A stretch of DNA of 64,000 bases. Source: Haematobia irritans. Its lineage: Eukaryota > Arthropoda > Insecta > Diptera > Muscidae. The stretch is from positions 72,655,635 through 72,719,634 of the forward strand of contig NC_134398.1 in the NCBI RefSeq assembly GCF_050003625.1, read 5' to 3'. Position 1 is the first letter of the stretch; each line of letters starts with the position of its first letter. Positions 20,809 through 31,286 of this stretch are shown in pieces. The notes below the pieces were generated by a model that had not been told where the DNA came from, searched no databases, and saw only the letters and a list, made by a program, of their open reading frames with translations. The position numbers were made by a program, and so were the translations under genes.

Positions 20809-21486
20809 TTAGGCACATCTGACATTATTTTGAGGACCGAACTGTGACCGTAACTTTTTTCCGACCATAGCGACATAGCGCAACCGCACAGCCGTTGTTG
20901 CAGCTGGCTGTTTGGCCAAAATATCTAAAGGCAATATATGCAGCATGACATTAAGGGAATTTGTTCCTGTCTTGCTGAATGCGCCTGAGATACACAAGCA
21001 CGCCATACGCTGAACTTTGTCTAAACTTGTCGGCTGGTGAAGTGCCGGCCACCAGACTACAACACCATATAGCATTATAGGTCTAACCACTGCCGTGTAT
21101 AGCCAATGCACAATTTTTGGTTTTAGTCCCCACTTTTTTCCTATTGCCTTTTTGCACGAGTACAAAGCTACCGTGGCTTTTCTGGCCCTTTCTTCAATGT
21201 TAAGCTTAAAGTTCAGCTTCCTGTCCAAAATAACGCCAAGGTATTTTGTACACTCACCAAAGGGAATTTCAATACCCCCTAAGGAAGTGGGCCTAACCGT
21301 GGAGTATTGCGATCTTTTCAGTACCCGACTAGTTCTGTCTTTGCAGGATTTACACCAAGACCATTCTCTTTCGCCTATTTCTCAGTCATTCGGAGGACCC
21401 TCTGATTGTGGATGGGAATTTTCCCCTGACTGCTAGAGCCACATGATCTGCGTATGCTACCACTTTTATCCTTTCTTTTTCTAGGG
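20809..21486 (-). pseudogene. LINE-C RT C-terminal half
   Basis: From about 21486 downwards the minus strand reads EKERIKVVAYADHVALAVRGKF: the catalytic box is YADH instead of YADD, a loss of one metal-binding Asp. After a break, LDRKLNFKLNIEERARKAT and WLYTAVVRPIMLYGVVVWW follow (thumb and connection). Combined with a stop and frame change near 21370, this shows decay. The upstream half continues at 22627 beyond the CACGCAGAG element. Confidence 0.87.
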
Positions 21487-21488
21487 TA

Positions 21489-22624
21489 CACGCAGAGAAG
21501 AAACATGATTGCCACAATCATATTCGAAGAGCAAAATAATATGATAGCAGCTATTTTTGCGGCGACCATGTAACATTTTAACCTGCAACCATGTTGGCTC
21601 AGTGAACATGGTTCTAAGAAAAATACAATTGTCCTCATCTAAAATGTTATTATATTGATAAAAAGAATTTTGTTTCCATTAAAAGACAATGGTCACGATC
21701 TAAAATGTTATGTTATTCGTCAAAAATGTTTTTCTTCTATTTAAAAGAACATGGTCACAACCTAAAATGTTTTGATTTTTATGAAAAAACTTTTTTCGTC
21801 GTCGAAAAAAGGACGCCACTTGAGAAAAGAAAACACAAAATTAACTTTATTTATTTGTTTTTATTTATTTATAAACTAATTCATTGTTTATTTGTATTTA
21901 TAATGTCGTGCAAGCAATTTTACACACTCTAGTTTGGTTCAATTTCAACAATAAGTAATCATTCCATATGTACTTCGTGCCCATTAAATTTCAAAATGCA
22001 GGCATCATGTAACTGCAAATAAAAATAAATGATCCATATAGCAAAATGCAGAACAAAAACAGGTACATTTTTCAATTACACTTTCCTTTTTTGTGTTCAC
22101 ATAAAACCACGTGCCACTTCTGAATAAATAAATTAACACAAAACACAGTAAATCCGTATTCTCCGTCCATTCCAAGAAACAATCAACACACGACTGACGC
22201 GCAAAATGAAAATCGTGTGTACCTGCTCAATGTTTTTATAAAATTCTTGTCGCTGCAAAAAAATTAAAAAATTAAATGGTCACGAAAACAATGTACACGG
22301 TCTTTATGGCCATGTAATGGTTGTAGACATGTCTATACGTAAACTATAAAAATATTTTTTTCTCTGCAAAAAAGTAAAAAAATTGAATGGTCAGATACAT
22401 GATTTTCCTGACCATATAATGGTCTCAAATTCTATCATTTAAATAATAGAACATGTTTGCGGCATTTGAGAACCATTTAAATGCTTATTGCCACCATATA
22501 TTTTTCTCCGCTCGAAAATTATTTTTACAAAGACAAAATACATGGTTTTCGCGACAATTACATACTCTAAATAAGCATTAAATGGATGCGGCAACCATGT
22601 CCAAACATGTTTTTTCTGTGCGTG
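21489..22624. mobile_element. CACGCAGAG TIR element, copy 2, complete (1136 bp)
   Basis: The ends CACGCAGAGAAGAAACATG and, inverted, CACGCACAGAAAAAACATG are flanked by TA (21487-21488, 22625-22626). It splits the LINE-C RT between NNLLVT and the YADH box. No transposase. Short TGGTCAC/GTGACCA-like words and blocks of ATGTTTTTT recur near both ends. It defines the borders of copy 1 at 9758. Confidence 0.85.
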
Positions 22625-22626
22625 TA

Positions 22627-23787
22627 ACCAGAAGGTTATTTATAGCAACATTCCAAAGAAGAGGTGATAGAACTCCTCCTTGGGGAGTGCCTCTGTTCAC
22701 ATACCTTTGCATGTTTGCTTGTCCTAATGTGGCTGAAATACGTCTCTTCATTAGAAGTTCGTCTAAAAGCCTAATTATACCTGGATCAACATTCAGAGTT
22801 GTCAGTCCATTTAATATCGAGCTCGGATGGACATTATTGAACGCCCCTTCGATGTCTAGAAACGCCACGATTGTGTATTCTTTGACAGATAGTGAGCTTT
22901 CAATAAAGCTGACTAGTTCATGTAGTGCGGTCTCTGCCCTTCGAGTATGCATGCTGTCGTTTCGAGAACAAACTAGAATCGATGCTAGTTCTAAGATAAA
23001 TATCTATCATCCTCTCCAGAGTCTTAAGTAGGAATGAGGATAAGCTGATTGGTCGGAAATCCTTCGCCCTCGAGTGAGAGGCTTTTCCCGCTTTAGGTAT
23101 GAAAACGACTTTTGTTTCCCTCCACTTTCCTGGGATATATGATAAGTTGATGCATCCTTTATATATCGCCGACAACCAGGGGATAATTTTGTCAGTCACT
23201 GCTTGTTACTCCGCCGGAGTAATTCCATCAGGTCGGGGGATTTCAATGGTCCAAAGCTATTTAACGCCCATCTTATTCTAGATTCCGATACAATTTCCTC
23301 GATAGGAAACGACCGCTGAGCCACTGTGGCACCGCTAGAACCTGGGTCAACCGTCTGATTTCCAGGAAAATGTGTGTCCAATAGTACCTCCAGCGTCTCC
23401 TCACTGGACGTTGTCCAATTGCCCTCCGATGTTTTAATGAAACCTGGAGCGGAGTTGGTGGATGCTAGAAGCTTCGGTAGTCTGGAAGCCTCAGACTCAG
23501 TAATCATGAGCATTTCTCAGTTCTCGCTTGTATCCTCTCTGATTCTTCTAGTAAGCATCCCAATCCTCAGGGGCTCTAGTCGACTTTGCCTTGTTAAAGA
23601 GCTTCCTGCAGGATTTCCTCATACTTAATTCCGTAGACCACCATGGTGGTCGATTTTTCCCCATTGGCTTCCCTCTAGGGCATGCAGCTTTCAGTGAGAT
23701 GTTGAAGGCCTTAGTAATCCGCTCCAATGCGTGTTCGATATCTTGCACATTTCTCATATTTGTCTCTGTTATTTCCGTTATCATCAT
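22627..23787 (-). pseudogene. LINE-C pre-RT and RT N-terminal half
   Basis: On the minus strand this starts near 23787 with EITETNMRNVQDIEHALERI and NRPPWWSTELSMRKSCRKLF, typical of the region between endonuclease and RT. RT follows: WRETKVVFIPKAGKASHSRA, DFRPISLSSFLLKTLERM, HAYSKGRDRTT, AFLDIEGAFNNVHPS (catalytic box A with its Asp) and RGTPQGGVLSPLLWNVAINN. At least three frame changes (near 23510, 23197, 22940) break it. Confidence 0.88.
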
Positions 23788-23816
23788 ATTGATGATATCG
23801 GAAATAACAGAGACTA
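23764..23816. repeat. Near-perfect palindrome at the LINE-C 5' end
   Basis: GTCTCTGTTATTTCCG on the left is matched by CGGAAATAACAGAGAC on the right around a centre TATCATCATATTGATGATA. Arms are about 24 nt. It sits exactly where LINE-C stops and the target duplication begins. Confidence 0.9.
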
Positions 23817-25146
23817 TACGAGAGGTGTTAATTTTTTGGCAGAAAGCTCGAATCCCGGTTAAAGATGAGCAAAATGCAATAACAAAGCTTGAAAAACTTC
23901 ACGTCGAGTGGAGAATTCTTCAAAAAGACTGGAAGAAAACATCGGATATGATCAAAAATAAATTTAAACAGTTTGTTGAAAAGTTAGACGATCTTCTTGA
24001 TATTGCTCATCAAGATGCCTTGACTCTGATGAAATCGGAAGTAGATAAGGCTTTTTTCTCTAAACAGAGGCAGAAGGGCCGTCCAGGTTGCATGTCTGGA
24101 GTAGATCACAAGTTATCTAGAGCTGAAGAAATCAAGGCGCAAAAGGAACTTGAAAGAATTATTCCAATTTATTATTACTTTCTTGATGCTTCTTAGGGAC
24201 GGATGATGAACACAATTTCGGAGAAGAAGAAGACACTCAAGAGGACATCATCTACCAGGCACTTGAAAACTTGGAGGCAATGGACATCCCGGAAGAAGCT
24301 GCAGAAGATCTAGGTTCACCTGATAGAAAAAGGATGAAAGTTTCATATGCAAGAGCCGTACACGAGATATTAAACATGAAATTGTCAATTTTGTTAGATC
24401 GGTGTAAGGTATCCGACAGAAATGCCACGAGAATTTTAATAGCTACACCTTGACCCTCTTAAGTACAAAGTCTCCAAAACTTTATTACATACTAGAAGGA
24501 AAATGTTCAGAGAACAGTATACTAAAAATATTTTAGATAAAGTAAACATTCCAGAAAAAGAGGCCGTGGTTGTCCATTGGGACGGTAAACTTTTACCGGG
24601 CGTTTTAAAAAATGAGCAATGTGATCTATTGCTATTTCATACGGCGGTAAGGAACAACTGCTGGGAGTTCCTGTAACAGAAAACAGCTCAGGAGAGGAGC
24701 AAGCACTTGCCGTATATGAATGCCTACAGCAATGGGGTCTTCCCAACACCGTCAAGGCGATGGGCTTTGATACTACAGCATCCAACACTGGAAGATTTAA
24801 AGGAGCATGTGTCATATTGCAGCATATGTTAGGAAGAGAATTACTGCACCTAGCCTGCCGTCACCATATCTTGGAAATTATGTTAAGAGGCGTATTCGAC
24901 GCAAAAATGGGTTCAATCACGGGACCTCATCCAGACATTTTCAAAAGATTTCTCCTTGCGTGGCCCAAGATAGACAAACAAAAATATAACACAGGTATGT
25001 TATTAGTGACAATCTAATACAAAAGCAGCTATCTCCAGAATTAATTGCACATGTTACTGCTGAATTCAAAAAGAAATTAAATGAGAACCATCCAAGAGAT
25101 AACTACAAGGAGCTGTTGCAGTTGGTTCTCGTTTTTGTAGGATCAC
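23812..25146 (+). pseudogene. Transposase-like gene, N-terminal and central part
   Basis: The coding frame starts REVLIFWQKARIPVKDEQNA and continues through an acidic, lysine-rich N-terminus to a stop near 24194. Later blocks in shifting frames are EDIIYQALENLEAMDI, EKEAVVVHWDGKLLPG (near 24560), MGFDTTASNTGRFKGACVIL (near 24765) and ELLHLACRHHILEIMLRG (near 24840). An early Asp, DTTxxNTG and a CxxH pattern in CRHH recall the RNase H-like fold of hAT-type transposases. This family is known in insects and cnidarians as unnamed proteins. The assignment to hAT is tentative. Several frameshifts and an insertion at 25149 mark it as dead. Confidence 0.6.
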
Positions 25147-25309
25147 TACACACAAAAATTTTTTTTTCTGATTCAATCACGAAATTAATTGATCCAATTA
25201 ATTTTTAATTGAAATGTCTTCAATCACAGAAATGATAGTATCAATTAAAAAATTAATTGAAGGTCAATTAAAAAGTTAATTGATCCAATTAAAAAATTAA
25301 TTGATATTA

Positions 25310-26242
25310 AAGGGTGATTCTTTTGAGGTTAGGATTTTCATGCATTAGTATTTGACAGATCACGTGGGATTTCAGACATGGTGTCAAAGAGAAAGATGCT
25401 CAGTATGCTTTGACATTTCATCATGAATAAACTTACTAACGAGCAACGCTTGCAAATCATTGAATTTTATTACCAAAATCAGTGGCAGAAAATCCGCTTT
25501 TTTATCGACAAATTTTGTTCAGCGATGAGGCTCATTTCTGGTTGAATGGGTACGTAAATAAGCAAAATTGCCGCATTTGGAGTGAAGAGCAACCAGAAGC
25601 CGTTCAAGAACTGCCCATGCATCCCGAAAAATGCACTGTTTGGTGTGGTTTGTACGCTGGTTGAATCATTGGACCGTATTTTTTCAAAGATGCTGTTGGA
25701 CGCAACGTTACGGTGAATGGCGATCGCTATCGTTCGATGCTAACAAACTTTTTGTTGCCAAAAATGGAAGAACTGAACTTGGTTGACATGTGGTTTCCAC
25801 AAGATGGCGCTACATGCCACACAGCTCGCGATTCTATGGCCATTTTGAGGGAAAACTTCGGAGAACAATTCATCTCAAGAAATGGACCGGTAAGTTGGCC
25901 ACCAAGATCATGCGATTTGACGCCTTTAGACTATTTTTTGTGGGGCTACGTCAAGTCTAAAGTCTACAGAAATAAGCCAGCAACTATTCCAGCTTTGGAA
26001 GACAACATTTCCGAAGAAATTCGGGCTATTCCGGCCGAAATGCTCGAAAAAGTTGCCCAAAATTGGACTTTCCGAATGGACCACCTAAGACGCAGCCGCG
26101 GTCAACATTTAAATGAAATTATCTTCAAAAAGTAAATGTCATGGACCAATCTAACGTTTCAAATAAAGAACCGATGAGATTTTGCAAATTTTATGCGTTT
26201 TTTTTAAAAAAAAAGTTATCAAGCTCTTAACAAATCACCCTT
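25310..26242 (+). mobile_element. DD41D mariner-like element, copy 2 (933 bp)
   Basis: The ends AAGGGTGATT are flanked by TA (25308-25309, 26243-26244). It is nearly identical to copy 1 in the catalytic part but keeps a different piece of the N-terminus (MNKLTNEQRLQIIEFYYQNQ), so the two arose by separate internal deletions. Confidence 0.93.
25423..26135 (+). pseudogene. DD41D transposase, disrupted
   Basis: The initiating ATG at 25423 leads after 20 codons into a deletion join that shifts the frame, so the catalytic core is read only from about 25482 (AENPLFYRQILFSDEAHFW). A stop interrupts after CGLYAG (about 25662). The second and third blocks, WFPQDGATCHTARD and CDLTPLDYFLW, follow intact to the end at 26135. 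All three catalytic Asp codons are present but not in one frame. Confidence 0.88.
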
Positions 26243-26356
26243 TATTATTTTTGTGAATGATTTTTGTTTCAATTAAAAAATTTGTTAAATCAATTAAATT
26301 TTTAATTGAATATTTTTTAAAACTCAATTAAAATTTTCGGGAAATTTTTTTGTGTG

Positions 26357-27143
26357 TAGACGGCAATGTTGTGGGTTTTAGAACTCCAGGCGCCATTCAT
26401 CATTCCAGATGAATGGCAAAGGCTATTTACTGCTTTAAAATATTTATTTTTCGGCGCCAATTTAAGATGTCTAGAGGAGAAGAAAGTTCTGTAAGTGCTA
26501 TTGCTGTTTTTCTAGTTAAAATTAACTGTAAAGCTTGGTTCAACGCTTCAAAAGCTCATCTAGCGCCAAAGCAAGATTTAGACATTTTGCGTAGTCTATT
26601 GGACTATAAAGAATGTGACAACGACATCGCAGAAATATCACTCACTAAATTTTCGAATCATTTGTGGTATTTGAATACAGAGTTGGTTGGATCGTCCTTT
26701 GATCCCACCATTACAGACGATGAAAAGTTATTATTAGCCATTAATAGCTCAGTAGTATAGATGAACCATCAGAGCAAGCTAGGGTTGTAAATCCAAAAGT
26801 TAGGAAAGAAAAGTTAGAAAAGTTGGTTGATGGAGGATTAATTACTTTACTTTCCAAAGAAACGTTTAATTTTTTTGATCGATTTAATATCAAAATAGAT
26901 TTTCTTAGACAAAATCCAAACACCTGGCCTCAAAATAATAACTTCCAAGCAGGTTTGAAAATTGTCAAAACATTAAAAGTAGTATATGATATGGCTGAGC
27001 GTGGTATTAAATTAATAACTGACTTCAACGACCTTCTGAGAAATGATGAAGAACAAAAGCAATATGCCCTGCAAGTTGTAAGCAAATGTCGAGCATTGTA
27101 TCCCGACGTTTCAAAAAGTACTTTAACAAAAGCTCTAGAATAA
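26357..27143 (+). pseudogene. Transposase-like gene, C-terminal part
   Basis: After element E the protein continues as DGNVVGFRTPG, then SRWMAKAIYCFKIFIFRRQF, AWFNASKAHLAPKQDLDIL and FSNHLWYLNTELVGSSFDP, to a stop at 26758. Another frame carries KLEKLVDGGLITLLSKETFN and ends KSTLTKALE (27143). AT-rich sequence with AATAAAAAATTTC, a possible poly(A) signal region, follows. No introns are evident. The gene is a relic of an autonomous element or a domesticated derivative. I cannot tell which. Confidence 0.6.
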
Positions 27144-27527
27144 ATTGAATAACTATGTTATATAATATTATCGAATATATCCCTGATTTTTATATATTAA
27201 AATAAAAAATTTCTTGAATTTAACTGTATTACTTGCGTTTTTTATTACATTTCTACTTTAAACTCAAAAATATACTAAAAAAGAAATAAAAATTTATCAC
27301 ATAATAACATAATATATGAAGTATGCTCCTAGTGGCACCAGGCTGGCGTAACTCGGTTTGAGTCAGAGTTACAACAATTTTGTTCATAACATAAATTTTT
27401 AAGGACAAAATAAGCTATCGTTTGTGATATCGTTCGTGTTTTTATTATTTACCGTTCTCGAGTTATGGCTCAATACGTCAACTTTTTGGCCAAAAAATTC
27501 GTTTTTTTTTTTAAATTTTGAGCGACG
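27144..27527. other. 3' flank of the transposase-like gene, unassigned
   Basis: AT-rich text, then a more complex part (27330-27400). I recognise nothing. It may hold the lost end of the element. Confidence 0.2.
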
Positions 27528-27915
27528 AGCGGTGAATTCTAACAAATTAGCTTTCTAAAAATAAATTTCGTGTTGTTGCATTACTATGTAACAAAACGAA
27601 ATAAAAATAAGATTAAGGGACTTGTAAGTTATATGAAAAGATGATGTACAGTGGGAGAAAAGATGATTCAATTTGTAAGAGGAAATTTCCCAAATGTTTT
27701 CTCCATAAGGAGTTAGCATAAAGGGCCCAAAATTGAGCTATCTCTCCCAGCCAGACTATACTAAAGGCTGTGGAAAGGTTCATTCGCCCGAACCGAAACA
27801 TGTACAGTCCAGGCGTGTATAGATTGGTATCTGGCGTTTTCTTTTCAATGGCTCTATTAATCATGTTCCTTAATCTATATCTGTCCATAAAGCTCGAAAA
27901 ATAATTGTATAATTA
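27528..27915. repeat. 388-bp direct repeat, copy 1, with a 91-codon open frame
   Basis: It starts TGAATTCTAACAAATTAGCT and ends GTATAATTAG. It is repeated at 30208-30595 with one change inside the shared open frame. On the minus strand it holds a 91-codon frame beginning MDRYRLRNMINRAIEKKTPD with no domain that I recognise. The pair resembles LTRs in size, but TG...CA ends, a primer-binding site and a polypurine tract are not convincing. Confidence 0.85.
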
Positions 27916-28092
27916 GATATAATGCATTTGGACGTCAATTGCCTGTTTCATTATCAGGCTAACATGAAATATAATAAGCAACGATGAGCCCGTCGTAAAA
28001 CTAGGAAAAACACGACTAATGTACGCGTTAGAATTGTTGTTGTATCCTGGAAACCAGTTTCTGTTAATTGTCATATGTTGTAGTTGACTGTA

Positions 28093-30170
28093 CACACAAA
28101 AAAAAATTTTTTTGATTTCAATCACGAAAATCGCGGATTCAATCATTTTTTTAATTGAAATGTCTTCAATCACGAAAATGATAGTATCAATCACCCATTT
28201 TGATTGAAAACCAACACGATTTTCAATTAAAAATTTAATTGACTTCTGTCACGGAATCAATTAATTGTGTGATTGAATCAATTAAAAACGTGATTGATTT
28301 TTAACATAAAATTCAATCACAGTTTTAATTGAATCAATTAAAATTTTAATTAATTTCGCGACAAAAATCAATCAACTATTTGATTAATTCAATTAAATAA
28401 TTAATTGAATTTGGTTATAAATTTCGATCAAAAAATTTATATATTGCGACCCCAAAACCGTATTTAGTTTTATTTGAAATAAAAGAAAATATGTGTTTCT
28501 TATAATATTTCATATTTTATTATTTTTTTAATTATGCAATAGACAAATAAATTTGGTTCTTTTCATTTGTGTTTTGTTCTAACATAACTTACAAATACAA
28601 TTACTATCAATAACAACTATAGGGTGAAAAAATAAATTGTATAAATCATTACCTTCCTTATAATAATAACCACGTTAGCATTTTCCTTCTAATATGTAGA
28701 TGCGCCTAGATTTCCAATAAATAAGCAGACTGTAAGCTAAATTAGTTTTTCTTAAAGTAAACAGAATAATTCGAATTTAATTTTGTTCAATTAAAAGTTA
28801 ATTTTGTTAAATATTACCTGCATAGAATGTCAAGTTCAATTCTTAGTTCCAGGTTGCAGATTTATAATCTTCTTTTGCAGTTGTAGTCTTTTAGCATAAA
28901 AAGGTGTAATTTAATTTTAGTAACAATTCCTTTCCAAAATTTCCACACATTGAAATCGTCTATTAATACTTGAACCAATCAAAGACAAAAAATAATGGGA
29001 AAGCAATGTACTATTTGGTATTATATTGATGATACTTTGCAAATTCTGGAAATATAAATGGAAAATACATATTTTTATTATTTTCCGATATTTTTCATAT
29101 TTTTAAATTCAAAAGAAATAACTTTTTTACCATTACATAATTCAGCTCATTAGTTTATATATCAGATATACTGCTCTCTACTTGGGTTCAAACTGAAGAA
29201 GGCAGGTAAAACAAACATGCAATTTAATGCCAACACCGCTTCGCAACTTCAAGGTGAATCTTCCAACAAACCCATACCGTTCTTGGTTTTAAGAAAACTA
29301 GGAGTGACAAAAATTTATAATTTTAAAAGATCAATACGGTCCCCACTTTTTTATTGCAAATATATTCTTATATATTTGATAAAATGATGGAGTTGATGTG
29401 ATTGATTGGTCAATTTCACGAAATAAAATTGGTCACTAAAAGAAATGAAAAAAATATATTATTTTAGTCCGTTTAATGTAAACAGGCTTCAATGGAAAAC
29501 GGTATTCACATTTCATAATTTCTTACCTTCAATAAACGTAGATTGTTTTCCATTTTTACAATACCACAAAACACAAACACAGGTAATTTCAAATGCGTTC
29601 TCTCATATATTTTTTTCAAACCTTTACCACGTGGCCAATTGTTGTTGCACACTTTATTTATTTCAACCCTTTGCTATGATTTGTTGTTGCGTTCAAAATA
29701 TGTATGCACACATATTGAATGCAGCAGACAGAATGTCGCCAATCATGTTTTTCAATTTACGCGAAAAACAAAAACCCAACCGTTCGTTATGAGTTACTTC
29801 AACAGACTGATCTCTCCATTCTCTTTTCACCTTGTTGAATAAATACCCATTCTCTTTTCGCTCTTTCCATTGCTCAAAATTATTCAATTTCAATCACAAA
29901 GGTGATTGGATCAATCACGTGTGTAATTGGAAACGGAAAAAAATGTCAATCACGTTTGTAATTGAAAATTATTTCCGAATTGATTAACAAATTGATTGAA
30001 TCAATTATTATTTTAATTGGAAACGTAACAAATATCAATCATTTTTTTAATTGGTTTTTATTCGGATTTGATTAAATAATTAATTGAATCAATTAACATA
30101 TTAATTGAATCCGTTTCCAAATTCAATTAAGTGTTTAATTGAAAAAATGTTGGTCATAATTTTTTGTGTG
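28093..30170. mobile_element. AATTGA-rich TIR element A (2078 bp)
   Basis: The ends are CACACAAAAAAAAATTTTTT and, inverted, CACACAAAAAATTATGACCA, with TA at 28091-28092 and 30171-30172. The outer ~350 bp on the left and ~290 bp on the right consist of closely spaced TCAATTAA, AATTGATT and TTCAATCAC words. The ~1.4-kb interior is ordinary AT-rich text with scattered splice-like sites. It has no transposase. Copies B (inverted), C and D share this build; E keeps only the ends. Confidence 0.88.
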
Positions 30171-30207
30171 TAGAAACAACAAGCATTGTTCGACTGTTCA
30201 CCACTTA

Positions 30208-30595
30208 GGTGAATTCTAACAAATTAGCTTTCTAAAAATAAATTTCGTGTTGTTGCATTACTATGTAACAAAACGAAATAAAAATAAGATTAAGGGACTT
30301 GTAAGTTATATGAAAAGATGATGTACAGTGGGAGAAAAGATGATTCAATTTGTAAGAGGAAATTTCCCAAATGTTTTCTCCATAAGGAGTTAGCATAAAG
30401 GGCCCAAAATTGAGCTATCTCTCCCAGCCAGACTATACTAAAGGCTATGGAAAGGTTCATTCGCCCGAACCGAAACATGTACAGTCCAGGCGTGTATAGA
30501 TTGGTATCTGGCGTTTTCTTTTCAATGGCTCTATTAATCATGTTCCTTAATCTATATCTGTCCATAAAGCTCGAAAAATAATTGTATAATTAGTT
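30208..30595. repeat. 388-bp direct repeat, copy 2
   Basis: This is the partner of 27528-27915. One difference is visible (GGCTATGG for GGCTGTGG), changing Thr to Ile in the 91-codon minus-strand frame. It is followed by AATGTCGTTGACTTTTTTCT then GAGGGTA, which looks like the right end of a CCCTCAGAAAAAAG-type TIR element. Confidence 0.85.
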
Positions 30596-31286
30596 ATAAA
30601 AAATGTCGTTGACTTTTTTCTGAGGGTATAATGGGTATATTAATTTACTAATGATGTACAATGGGGTTAGTCCTGTGCTGGTTGGTAGAACGCTTGACAC
30701 ATGTGGGCCGATTTGATATAACACGCAATATATAAAACCTTTGGTAAATGGTTGTTGCAACCAAACACAAAAGTTATACCCCGAAAAAAGTGACCCCTTC
30801 TTTAACGCGTATTTTCATTTTCCATTTTATATAGTTATACTAATTCGACCGTTTTATGAATTTTTGTTTTATACTAATTAAAAACAAATTGAATAAGAAA
30901 AGTTTGGTTCACTTTTTTGCTCACGATGAAAATTATACCATCCTGAACTGAGCCGTAGGTAAAATAACGAAGGATGACGTTAGTGTACAAAAAATATGTA
31001 TGAATGTCCAGGGTGAACTTAAAATGAAAGTTGAACTTGTATACTACAGAATAAAAAAATTTATTTGAATTGTATTCAGTTTTATTTATTTATGTAAGCA
31101 CATTTCTTCAACAAAAGACATGTTTTTTAATATATTTATTAAGAATCAACAGCATCGACTGGTCTTGAAATAACATAGCAGTTTATTGATGCACTATTTC
31201 CAACTTCCATGTTATTTCAGCTTTTATCAACTGTAAAAAGTAAATTTTGCAACTTCTACCTTCCAGTTTTAGTAAGATGTTGCCTA

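Larger units (their letters stand above)
18705..23812 (-). mobile_element. LINE-C, RNase H-bearing non-LTR retrotransposon, with two DNA elements inside
   Basis: On the minus strand it begins near 23812, passes through RT, RNase H and a C-terminal zinc region, and ends in a (TAACC) tail at 18705. The 11-bp direct duplication ACTATACGAGA lies just outside both ends. Two DNA transposons interrupt it (19113-20131, 21489-22624), each with TA duplications. The endonuclease domain is missing, so the copy is 5'-truncated. Tails of the same family are at 7562, 12092 and 16437, and a 514-bp copy is at 44886-45399. Domain order fits the I/LOA/R1 group. Confidence 0.88.
25149..26356. mobile_element. AATTGA-rich TIR element E, short form, split by a mariner
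   Basis: The ends are CACACAAAAATTTTTTTTTC and, inverted, CACACAAAAAAATTTCCCGA, flanked by TA (25147-25148, 26357-26358). Only the two terminal AATTGA arrays are present, about 160 bp left and 115 bp right, without the long interior of copies A-D. A DD41D mariner occupies the middle. It interrupts the transposase-like gene. Confidence 0.85.

Noticed and set aside
23591..24196. A 201-codon frame as one protein
   Set aside because: Its first part is antisense to LINE-C and its second part is the transposase-like gene; the frame merely crosses the junction.
29445..29893. Open frames of 66-115 codons near the right end of element A, also in B, C and D
   Set aside because: They are kept because the DNA is alike. 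Frames differ among copies by indels, overlap on both strands and show no motif.
27528..30595. A complete LTR retrotransposon
   Set aside because: There is no TG...CA end, no clear primer-binding site or polypurine tract, and no gag or pol between the repeats.
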